Positions 1 through 4,987 of a stretch of DNA of 5,456 nucleotides are shown here, piece after piece. Source of the stretch: Humisphaera sp. (GTDB lineage: Bacteria; Planctomycetota; Phycisphaerae; Tepidisphaerales; Tepidisphaeraceae). Both the position numbers and the translations under genes were made by a program. Position 1 is the first letter of the stretch. Each line of letters opens with the position of its first letter. The stretch is from NCBI GenBank assembly GCA_025351525.1, contig JANXVV010000468.1, positions 1-5,456 on the forward strand, given 5' to 3'. A model generated the notes under the pieces. That model saw nothing but the letters and a program-made list of their open reading frames with translations, had not been told where the DNA came from and did not search any database.

Positions 1-1
1 A

Positions 2-442
2 ATCCGCCCCGCCCGTCTGATCGATGCCCCGACACTCACCGCTTTCAACGCGGCCATGGCGTGGGAGACCGAGCGACTGATGCTCGATCCGGCGTTGCTC
101 GCGGCGGGGGTGCTGGCGGGATTGGCCGACCCGAATAAGGCGAGGTACTTCGTTGCGGAAGCCGATGGACGGGTGGTCGGGCAACTGATGTTGACGCTGG
201 AGTGGAGCGATTGGCGGAACGGGGTGATCTGGTGGATTCAGAGCGTCTACATCGAGCCATCGGCCCGGCGGCAGGGAGTATTCACGACGCTCTATCGCCA
301 TGTGGAGCAGCTTGCGAAAGCCGACGGCGCGGTGGGATTGCGGCTCTATGTCGAGCAACATAATCACGCGGGCCAACAGACTTATACGCAACTGGGCATG
401 AAGCTGACGGAGTATCGGGTGATGGAGCGGATGAATCTGTAG
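2..442 (+). CDS. GNAT family N-acetyltransferase, 5' end outside the window
   Basis: Transfers an acetyl group from acetyl-CoA to an amine; the acceptor cannot be told from the sequence and is probably a small molecule. The reading frame is open from base 2, and the first visible residues (IRPARLIDAPTLTAFN) already match the usual N-terminal strand and helix of the fold. The ATG at 56 is therefore internal, and probably only a few residues are missing. Of 146 visible codons, 46-66 form the central beta strands (ARYFVAEADGRVVGQLML). Residues 80-98 form the acetyl-CoA pyrophosphate loop (motif A, ARRQGVF); Phe stands where many GNATs have Gly or Ala, which I recall as normal for the 'RRRGVF' subfamily. 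Residues 115-133 (LYVEQHNHAGQQTYTQLGM) are motif B with the conserved Asn and Tyr. It converges on the minus-strand TIM-barrel gene 71 bases downstream. Family assignment is firm; substrate is unknown. Confidence 0.9.
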   Translation: MRPARLIDAPTLTAFNAAMAWETERLMLDPALLAAGVLAGLADPNKARYFVAEADGRVVGQLMLTLEWSDWRNGVIWWIQSVYIEPSARRQGVFTTLYRHVEQLAKADGAVGLRLYVEQHNHAGQQTYTQLGMKLTEYRVMERMNL

Positions 443-479
443 CGTCCGATTGCAATTCGCAAGTGGAGGCACAGCCGCT

Positions 480-506
480 AAAAAAATTCATCGGATTTCC
501 GGATGA
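480..506 (-). terminator. Likely intrinsic terminator of the TIM-barrel gene
   Basis: Read on the minus strand, TCATC-C-GGA and TCC-GATGA pair around a short A-rich loop with one bulged C. Seven T residues follow (bases 486-480). It begins 7 bases past the stop codon of the minus-strand gene ending at 514. The stem is short and only moderately GC-rich. The plus-strand side has no T tract, so it should act on the minus-strand transcript only, and the GNAT gene has no visible terminator of its own here. Confidence 0.5.
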
Positions 507-513
507 TGAGCGG

Positions 514-1407
514 TTACGCCCGCAAATGCTTTAGCCCTTGTGCCGCCGCCATCGATCGATCGGGAAGTTCCAGCGGATCCAGCGTGACCCAACCGGCATA
601 GTCGACGGCGTCGAGATTCGCCAGCAGTTGATCCCACTGAATGTCGCCGCGACCCACGATGGCGGATTTGGTGCGGCGGTTGACGCCGCCGATCGCATCG
701 CGGCCACGCACATGGCGGATGTGGGAACCGAGGCGGGAGAAAATTTCATCCATCGACCATTCATCGCCCAGCGCCGCCGCCGGATCGAGATCGACGCCGA
801 ACCACGGACACCGAACCTGGCGGAGGGTTCGGTCGATTGCGGCGAAGCTGGAAAGGTCGGTCCGGAAGGCCAGCATCACGCTGTACCGGTCGGCCAACTT
901 ACCCACCTCACCGAGCGCCGCTTCCACCTGTGAAACGAACGCCGGATCGGGCGGTGGATTGGTGGAGACAGGTTCGGTGGCCGGGACCGCAAACGATTCG
1001 GGGAGCAGAATCAAACCGGCTTGTTTGGCGGAGATGGGAGGCGGCGGTGTCGCGGTGCGCTCGGGTTCGGGGAGCGGCCCGAGATCGATACAGACCAGCG
1101 GCGCGGCCAGGCCCACCGCCGCTTCGAGCGCGCGATCCAGGCCGTTCAGAAGGCGGTCGACATCCGCGCCCGGGCCGAAACCTTTGGAGCCGAGATCGAC
1201 CCGCAGCCCCACGAGTTGCTGGTTCTGGGCGGCCAGCAACTGGCGAAACTCTCGACGGCCCGTACCGCTCAAATCGGGGATACGCAGCGCGGGACCGTAG
1301 GCATCGAACTGCAACCCGGCAAATCCCATTTCGCGGGAAAGCCGCAACGCCTCGCGGGGATCACCGCTTAACGTGGCGGCGACTATCGAACATCGAATCG
1401 AACGCAT
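514..1407 (-). CDS. Xylose-isomerase-like TIM-barrel protein (sugar phosphate isomerase/epimerase family)
   Basis: A 297-residue protein of the AP-endonuclease-2/xylose-isomerase barrel fold, probably cytoplasmic with no signal peptide. Family landmarks in order: first strand MRSIRCSIVA (1-10); 'REMGFAGLQFDAYGP' (25-39), where the family usually has G[FY]xGVE; VCIDLG (105-110); VMLAFRTD (177-184); WFGVDLDPA (202-210); IRHVRGRDA (230-238), the His-bearing strand; GRGDIQW (252-258), the usual GxGxxxW loop; and WVTLDPLEL (273-281). Canonical members bind a divalent metal through Glu-Asp-His-Glu. Here Asp206 and His232 are kept, but the first Glu position reads Phe (about 181) and the last reads Asp (277). 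Residues about 111-156 form a proline-rich insertion. Isomerase, epimerase or a non-catalytic role all remain possible. The ATG at 1407 lacks a well-placed Shine-Dalgarno site; AGAGG lies 13 bases away. Fold is confident, activity is not. Confidence 0.85.
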   Translation of the reverse strand: MRSIRCSIVAATLSGDPREALRLSREMGFAGLQFDAYGPALRIPDLSGTGRREFRQLLAAQNQQLVGLRVDLGSKGFGPGADVDRLLNGLDRALEAAVGLAAPLVCIDLGPLPEPERTATPPPPISAKQAGLILLPESFAVPATEPVSTNPPPDPAFVSQVEAALGEVGKLADRYSVMLAFRTDLSSFAAIDRTLRQVRCPWFGVDLDPAAALGDEWSMDEIFSRLGSHIRHVRGRDAIGGVNRRTKSAIVGRGDIQWDQLLANLDAVDYAGWVTLDPLELPDRSMAAAQGLKHLRA

Positions 1408-1467
1408 GAAGACAGTCTATCCTCTTTTTTGAACGGGCCAAAGCAAACTGCGACTTTCAACCGTATT

Positions 1468-1486
1468 GGCGGCAGGGGCTGCCGCC
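1468..1486. repeat. GC-rich perfect hairpin in the rsmG / TIM-barrel gap
   Basis: GGCGGCAG and CTGCCGCC form a perfect 8-bp stem around a GGG loop, 24 bases past the rsmG stop on the minus strand. A further GCCGCC at 1492-1497 could pair alternatively with the left arm. No T tract follows on either strand, so it is not a standard intrinsic terminator. It may stall polymerase, stabilise the rsmG 3' end, or be one copy of a dispersed palindromic repeat; the sequence alone does not decide. The rest of gap 1408-1509 holds only a T6 run (1425-1430) and no convincing promoter. Confidence 0.4.
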
Positions 1487-1509
1487 CTCCAGCCGCCTGA
1501 TTTCATTCA

Positions 1510-2214
1510 TCACAGCGGTTGCCCCTTCGCCGAAGTCGCCGAGCGCGGGTAGCGATGGCTGGTGAGGGAGACCTTGCGAATCTCCACAATCACATGATGG
1601 GTGGTCTCCGGCAGGGTGACGGGATGGATGATCGGCTCGCCTCCGCCAACCGTTCGGATCACTTTGATGGCAAGGGGCAATTCCTCGGTGATTTTCGCTC
1701 CCTTCATCGCCAGCAGTTTGCCGCCCTTTTTGACGAGCGGCAGACACCACTCCACCAGAAAGTTCATCGTGCCGACCGCGCGGGCAGTGACGATATCGAA
1801 CGTTTCGCGCGCCTCCGAATTGCCGACATCCTCCGCCCGCAATGATGAGACGGTGACGTTCGCCAGTCCGAGTTCCGCGATGGCGGATTTGAGAAATGCC
1901 GCTTTTTTCTGGGTCGACTCGATCAACAGAACCGTCACATCGGGCCGTGCAATCGCCAGGGGAATGCCCGGAACCCCGCCCCCGCTGCCGACATCCGCCA
2001 GGTGATGGGCGATTCGCGGCAGAAACGGCAGCAGCGTCAACGCATCGCCCACATGCCCCACCTCGGCGGCGGATCGACTCTCAATCCGCGTCAGATTCAT
2101 CTTCTCATTGGCGGACAGCAAAAGGTCCAGATACCGCGACAACCGAGCAATCTGCTGATCCGTTAAAACTAAATCGGCGGCTTGGGCGAGATGGTTCCAA
2201 AGAGTGGCGGGCAT
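1510..2214 (-). CDS. rsmG: 16S rRNA (guanine527-N7)-methyltransferase RsmG (GidB)
   Basis: Uses S-adenosylmethionine to methylate N7 of G527 (E. coli numbering) in the 530 loop of 16S rRNA. In other bacteria its loss gives low-level streptomycin resistance. At 234 residues it is slightly longer than E. coli RsmG (207). Signatures: NEKMNLTRI (36-44), where the family has N..iNLT.I; SAM-binding motif I ADVGSGGGVPGIPLAI (73-88); acidic residue Glu99 in LIESTQKKAAFL (97-108), which should bind the SAM ribose; FDIVTARAVG (139-148), carrying the family's conserved Arg-Ala; LLAMKG (167-172); and the typical basic C-terminal tail YPRSATSAKGQPL (222-234). All expected motifs are present and in order. 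Its ATG shares one base with the upstream hydrolase stop (TGATG), so translation by reinitiation is likely. It is the last gene of the thiG-hydrolase-rsmG unit; in many bacteria rsmG instead neighbours mnmG or parAB. Confidence 0.96.
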   Translation of the reverse strand: MPATLWNHLAQAADLVLTDQQIARLSRYLDLLLSANEKMNLTRIESRSAAEVGHVGDALTLLPFLPRIAHHLADVGSGGGVPGIPLAIARPDVTVLLIESTQKKAAFLKSAIAELGLANVTVSSLRAEDVGNSEARETFDIVTARAVGTMNFLVEWCLPLVKKGGKLLAMKGAKITEELPLAIKVIRTVGGGEPIIHPVTLPETTHHVIVEIRKVSLTSHRYPRSATSAKGQPL

Positions 2215-3236
2215 CAGCGCACACCGCTTTCCTTCGGCGTAGAAAGATTCAAACTCGACGAAGCCGCGTGCGATTCCATCGCCGGTTCGGGCTTCCCTTT
2301 CAGATAGTGATCGAAAAAAGCCACCGCCTGCTCTTCGGCTTTTCGCTTCACTTCCTTCGACCAGCCGCCATGCAGACCGTTCTCGATCGGCACCAGTTTT
2401 TCCGGCACGCCGGCTTTTCGCAAAGCCGCATGTAGCAACTCGGCCTGCTGGAAAGAGACCACCGGATCGAGCGTGCCATGAAACGTCAGCACGGGCGGGC
2501 AGTTTTTGCAGATGTAGGTAAGCGGCGATGCCGCCAGCACGATCGGGCTGTCTTTTTCCGCACTGCCGAGGAAACGGAGCATCGTCGTTTCCATCCCTTC
2601 GTGGAAATGATTTCGCCAGAGAAAATCGACCATCGGCGTGACGTTCCAGTGGACCAGATCGACGGGCCCGTAATAATTGACGATCGCCTGCAACTCCGTC
2701 GCGCCGGGTTTCACGGGATTCTGACGGCTTTCGCGCTGGGCCTCCTCAAACGCCATCAACATCGCCATGTGCGCCCCCGCCGATTCACCGGTGCCGCCGA
2801 CTTTGGTGGGGTCGATCTTGAATTGCCCGGCCCGTTTTTTCAGGAAGACCAACGCGGCTTTTGTGTCATCCAGCGGCGCGGGGAAAGTGACTTTCGGCGC
2901 CAGACGATAATTGATGCTGGCCGCGACATAGTCATGGCGGGCCAGATCTTCGATCATCGGGGTAAGCTTGGATTTATCGCCGACATGCCATGCGCCGCCG
3001 TGGATGCACAGGATCAGCGGAAAGGGACCGGGGCCTTGCGGGATGGCCAGATCAAGCTTGATCTCCGTACCATTGATGGTTTGAAAGACAATGTCGCGCT
3101 GGATCGTGATGGGTGGGACTTCGGCCCGAACGGAGACGGAGAGTCCGAATGCCATCAAAAGCGCGCACAGCGCAGAGCGAATGCTTCCCAACTTCTTCGT
3201 GATTTTAAATTTTGAATTTGGCATACGACTTCTCAT
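2214..3236 (-). CDS. Secreted alpha/beta hydrolase (esterase/lipase, BD-FAE/acetyl-esterase type)
   Basis: Probable carboxylic-ester hydrolase, exported by Sec. Residues 14-38 look like a signal peptide: basic KK...R, then hydrophobic ALCALLMAFGLSVSV, with likely cleavage after VRA38. The mature fold shows HGGAW (79-83, oxyanion hole), the nucleophile elbow GESAG with Ser152, acid Asp257 in HGTLDP, and His289 in NGLHGGW, a complete catalytic triad. NYRLAP (109-114) is typical of the HSL/BD-FAE-like branch that hydrolyses acetyl or other short acyl esters, often on polysaccharides; substrate is inferred only. Two starts are possible. ATG 3236 directly follows the thiG TGA, while ATG 3224 (Met5) has GAGAAG 4 bases upstream and still keeps the whole signal peptide. 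Bases 3201-3220, coding for the residues just before KK, are strikingly AT-rich against the surroundings. It sits between thiG and rsmG with no gaps. Confidence 0.92.
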   Translation of the reverse strand: MRSRMPNSKFKITKKLGSIRSALCALLMAFGLSVSVRAEVPPITIQRDIVFQTINGTEIKLDLAIPQGPGPFPLILCIHGGAWHVGDKSKLTPMIEDLARHDYVAASINYRLAPKVTFPAPLDDTKAALVFLKKRAGQFKIDPTKVGGTGESAGAHMAMLMAFEEAQRESRQNPVKPGATELQAIVNYYGPVDLVHWNVTPMVDFLWRNHFHEGMETTMLRFLGSAEKDSPIVLAASPLTYICKNCPPVLTFHGTLDPVVSFQQAELLHAALRKAGVPEKLVPIENGLHGGWSKEVKRKAEEQAVAFFDHYLKGKPEPAMESHAASSSLNLSTPKESGVR

Positions 3237-4055
3237 TCACTCGCCCGGAATATAACTGATCACCCCTTCAAACGGGCTGCTCGCGGTGGCGTAGCGCTTC
3301 TTCGGAATCCGGCCGGCCTGATGCGCCAACCTTCCCGCCTCCAGCGCATGTTTCATCGCGGCGGCCATCTTCACCGGGTCTTTCGCGTGGGCGATGCCGG
3401 TGTTGAGCAGCACGCCATCGGCCCCAAGCTCCATCGCGATCGCCACATCGCTGGCGGTGCCGACGCCGGCATCGACGATGACCGGGTACGTCGGGTCACC
3501 TTCTTTCAGTGTCTCCAGACACAGCGATATATTGAGCGGGTTCAAGATGCCCTGCCCGGAACCGATCGGCGATCCGGCGGGCATCACACTGGCCGCCCCG
3601 GCTTCTTTCAATCGGCGGGCGGCGATCGGATCATCACTGCTGTAGCACAGCACCGTGAACCCTTCCTTCACCAGTTCCTTCGTCGCCTCAAGCGTACCAA
3701 CCGGATCGGGTAGCAATGTTTTTTTATCGCCGAGTACTTCCAGCTTCACCCACCCGGCGCCTTTGTTCCCCTGTTTTTCCAGAAGATCGCGCCCCAGCAG
3801 CGAGACGCGAATCGCATCTTCCGCCGTGAAGCATCCGGCGGTGTTGGGGAGAATGATGTACTTTTGCAGGTCCAGAAAATCCAGCAGACTGCGGCCTTCT
3901 TTGTCGACCAACCGCTCTCGCCGCACCGCGACGGTAACGACCTGACAGTCGCTGGCCTCGAGCGCCCGGCGCATCAGGTCATACGTCGCGTATTTGCCGG
4001 TGCCGACAAACAGCCGATTGCGGATTTCAAAATCTCGAATGCGGAAAGGGTCCAT
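3237..4055 (-). CDS. thiG: Thiazole synthase ThiG
   Basis: Forms the thiazole phosphate moiety of thiamine from 1-deoxy-D-xylulose 5-phosphate, dehydroglycine and the sulfur carried on ThiS-thiocarboxylate; cytoplasmic (beta/alpha)8 barrel. With the ATG at 4055 it is 272 residues, close to the family's usual 250-270. Visible landmarks: RLFVGTGKY (14-22); LPNTAGC (69-75); WVKLEVLGD with Lys104, which matches the Schiff-base lysine; LLPDP (114-118); the phosphate-binding MPAGSPIGSGQG (158-169); VDAGVGTASD (194-203); and a C-terminal GRIPKKRYATASSP (248-261). The frame stays open to a TTG at 4109, but the 18 extra residues look unlike ThiG and would overlap a palindrome and a TATAAT box, so I chose 4055. 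No Shine-Dalgarno is present. No thiS, thiF, thiH/thiO or thiE lies in the window, so the sulfur carrier must be encoded elsewhere. First gene of a three-gene unit. Confidence 0.96.
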   Translation of the reverse strand: MDPFRIRDFEIRNRLFVGTGKYATYDLMRRALEASDCQVVTVAVRRERLVDKEGRSLLDFLDLQKYIILPNTAGCFTAEDAIRVSLLGRDLLEKQGNKGAGWVKLEVLGDKKTLLPDPVGTLEATKELVKEGFTVLCYSSDDPIAARRLKEAGAASVMPAGSPIGSGQGILNPLNISLCLETLKEGDPTYPVIVDAGVGTASDVAIAMELGADGVLLNTGIAHAKDPVKMAAAMKHALEAGRLAHQAGRIPKKRYATASSPFEGVISYIPGE

Positions 4056-4065
4056 AGGTCGCGAG

Positions 4066-4071
4066 ATTATA
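4066..4071 (-). promoter_or_regulatory. Candidate -10 box for the thiG operon
   Basis: On the minus strand the hexamer is a perfect TATAAT in an otherwise C-rich stretch. Its 3' end is 10 bases before the thiG ATG, which would put transcription start near 4059 and leave a leader of about 4 bases or none. At the expected distance (about 4089-4094) I see only TACGCT, a poor -35, and there is no TG extension. The absence of a Shine-Dalgarno site fits a near-leaderless mRNA. Supported by position and sequence only. Confidence 0.45.
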
Positions 4072-4095
4072 GGGGGATGAATTAAAAAAGCGTAT

Positions 4096-4117
4096 GGACT
4101 GTTTTTCAAAACAGTCC
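4096..4117. repeat. Perfect palindrome upstream of the thiG promoter
   Basis: GGACTGTTTT and AAAACAGTCC are perfect 10-bp arms around TC. On the minus strand the arm is followed, six bases later, by T6 (4089-4084), which resembles a terminator. However, no minus-strand gene lies upstream within the window to terminate. Its position at about -37 to -58 relative to the proposed thiG start would also suit a dimeric regulator binding site. It could be either, or a remnant of a repeat. Confidence 0.45.
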
Positions 4118-4149
4118 CTCCCCCGTTCCATCACATTTGAATTTTCCGA

Positions 4150-4195
4150 TCCCCTCCCCCCATGTACTCATGGGGGGAGGGTTAGGGTGAGGGGT
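4150..4195 (-). repeat. REP-like element, copy A
   Basis: Read on the minus strand: ACCCCTCACCCTAACCC, then T and C6, a 10-base tip ATGAGTACAT, then G6, A, GGGG, A. The local hairpin pairs 4152-4164 with 4169-4181 (13 bp, loop TACT). Weaker likeness to copy B continues on both flanks: GAAGAAAAA before, and GGAAA after. 'CCCTCACCCTAACCCT' repeats are, as I recall, dispersed in many bacterial genomes. The element does not code for anything. Confidence 0.75.
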
Positions 4196-4252
4196 TTTTC
4201 TTCGTAGCGAAAAGACTCCGCATTTCTCGACTCGGCAGAAGAAAAAGGCAAG

Positions 4253-4296
4253 ACCCCTCACCCTAACCCTCCCCCCGGCGTACCGGGGGGAGGGGA
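4253..4296 (+). repeat. REP-like element, copy B, inverted relative to copy A
   Basis: Same 24-base head as copy A, identical base for base (4253-4276 is the exact reverse complement of 4172-4195), then tip GGCGTACC, then G6, A, GGGG, A. The local hairpin pairs 4267-4278 with 4283-4294 (12 bp, loop CGTA). The tip differs from copy A yet is still self-complementary. The 57-base spacer 4196-4252 holds a small TTCG-TAG-CGAA hairpin (4201-4211) and no gene. Head-to-head pairing resembles the bipartite units (BIMEs) known for REP sequences. Confidence 0.75.
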
Positions 4297-4358
4297 CAGG
4301 AAAGCCGAAGGCGATCGAGCTTGCATTGGCTCGCCATCCACCGCACCATGCTTACCGC

Positions 4359-4877
4359 ATGTCGATGCCGGTCATTTCCATCCCCGCGCTCTCCGATCAA
4401 ACCCTCTGGCTGACCGTCGCCGGCATCGGGGTGGTGGTGTTGTATCTGATCATGCGGCCACGCAAACGGAAAGACCCGCTGTCGCGCCCGCCCACCTTTC
4501 CGTTGATCCGTCAGCGCGATGTGGAAGAGCAGATGTCGAATCTGATCGTCGAACTGGCCGCGATGGCCCGGCAAATCACCGGGCAACTCGACACCCGCGC
4601 CGCCAAGTTGGAACTGTTGATCCAGGAGGCGGACCAAAAGATCGCCGCCTTGGATGCCGCGACAAATGCCGCTGCGAAAGGGGTTGATTTCAAGGAGTTG
4701 GCGGCTTTAGCGGAACCGCGCCCGCCGACTTTACCCCCCGTTGAAAACCCGGTCGAGACACGCCATGGGGAGATATACGGGATGGCGGATGAAGGCCGTT
4801 CCGCACCCGAAATCGCAAAGTGCCTGAATCGCCCCGCAGGTGAGATCGAACTGATATTGGCCCTCCGACGACGCTAA
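4359..4877 (+). CDS. Membrane-anchored coiled-coil protein with C-terminal HTH-like domain (DUF6115/DUF2802-like)
   Basis: Function not known. With the ATG at 4359 it has 172 residues; ATG 4365 is equally possible, and an in-frame TTG at 4326 adds 11 residues that look non-native. Residues 14-32 are one transmembrane helix (TLWLTVAGIGVVVLYLIM) followed by RPRKRK (33-38), so by the positive-inside rule the body faces the cytoplasm. Residues about 54-105 are a heptad-like, Glu/Gln/Ala/Leu-rich helix, probably a coiled coil. Residues 120-131 are a proline-rich linker. Residues 138-170 (GEIYGMADEGRSAPEIAKCLN, then GEIELILALR) match the pattern of the short helix-turn-helix-like domain 'IY.LadeG.s..eIA..L....GEveLIL.LR'. 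As I recall, that domain closes SwrB-type (DUF6115) proteins of Bacillus and proteobacterial DUF2802 proteins near motility genes. No motility gene is seen here. No Shine-Dalgarno. The stop codon lies within a terminator. Confidence 0.8.
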   Translation: MSMPVISIPALSDQTLWLTVAGIGVVVLYLIMRPRKRKDPLSRPPTFPLIRQRDVEEQMSNLIVELAAMARQITGQLDTRAAKLELLIQEADQKIAALDAATNAAAKGVDFKELAALAEPRPPTLPPVENPVETRHGEIYGMADEGRSAPEIAKCLNRPAGEIELILALRRR

Positions 4878-4916
4878 AAACATTCGTTTAGCAGTGGCTC
4901 GGAGGGCCGCGTTTTT
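4859..4916 (+). terminator. Strong intrinsic terminator overlapping the end of the membrane-protein gene
   Basis: GGCCCTCCGA (4859-4868) pairs perfectly with TCGGAGGGCC (4899-4908). Inside, GCTAAA (4873-4878) pairs with TTTAGC (4887-4892) around an 8-base loop. GCG and five T residues follow (4912-4916). The left arm encodes the last residues, and the TAA stop (4875-4877) lies in the inner stem, so terminating ribosomes would cover half the hairpin. It separates the membrane-protein gene from the sigma-factor gene. Confidence 0.85.
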
Positions 4917-4937
4917 CCCCTGATTCCACACCTCAAA

Positions 4938-4965
4938 GAAACTTCCGCGCGCACTCGCCGTCTGA
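4938..4965 (+). promoter_or_regulatory. Candidate ECF-sigma (RpoE-like) promoter upstream of the sigma gene
   Basis: GAAACTT (4938-4944), then 16 bases, then TCTGA (4961-4965). The known E. coli sigma-E class is GGAACTT, about 16 bases, TCTGA or TCAAA; the -35 differs here at one base. Transcription would start near 4971-4973, giving a leader of about 27 bases to the TTG at 4999. It lies after the upstream terminator and before an ECF sigma gene, where autoregulated promoters usually sit. ECF groups differ in specificity, so the match is suggestive only. Confidence 0.45.
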
Positions 4966-4987
4966 TTGTCGTTCATTATTGATAACC

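Noticed and set aside
56..58. ATG at 56 as start of the acetyltransferase
   Set aside because: The frame is open to the window edge and the upstream residues match the conserved GNAT N-terminus.
538..1409. Long plus-strand open frames (up to 219 codons) opposite the TIM-barrel gene
   Set aside because: Compositions are Arg/Pro/Ser-rich with no recognisable motif; they are antisense shadows of a well-supported GC-rich gene.
1408..1440. Promoter for the TIM-barrel gene (TTGCTT and a GATA-type box)
   Set aside because: Poor match to any -10 consensus and spacing outside the usual range; not supportable.
2478..3215. A 245-codon plus-strand open frame opposite the hydrolase
   Set aside because: His/Arg/Asp-rich, no domain signature, and the minus strand holds a complete hydrolase with signal peptide and catalytic triad.
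4056..4109. N-terminal extension of thiG to the TTG at 4109
   Set aside because: The 18 residues do not resemble ThiG, and they overlap a palindrome and a TATAAT box; MDPFRIRDFEIRNRL at 4055 is the normal ThiG beginning.
4182..4187. Telomere-like TTAGGG
   Set aside because: A single copy inside each REP element, not a tandem array; explained by the repeat.
4150..4296. CRISPR repeats or an insertion-sequence terminal inverted repeat pair
   Set aside because: Only two copies, in opposite orientation, with a 57-base spacer that has no coding capacity; fits a REP pair, not a CRISPR array or an IS.
4056..4358. TPP riboswitch upstream of thiG
   Set aside because: I see no CTGAGA-type THI box or the usual P2-P5 core on the minus strand; the region is filled by the palindrome and REP pair. 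A covariance search was not possible.
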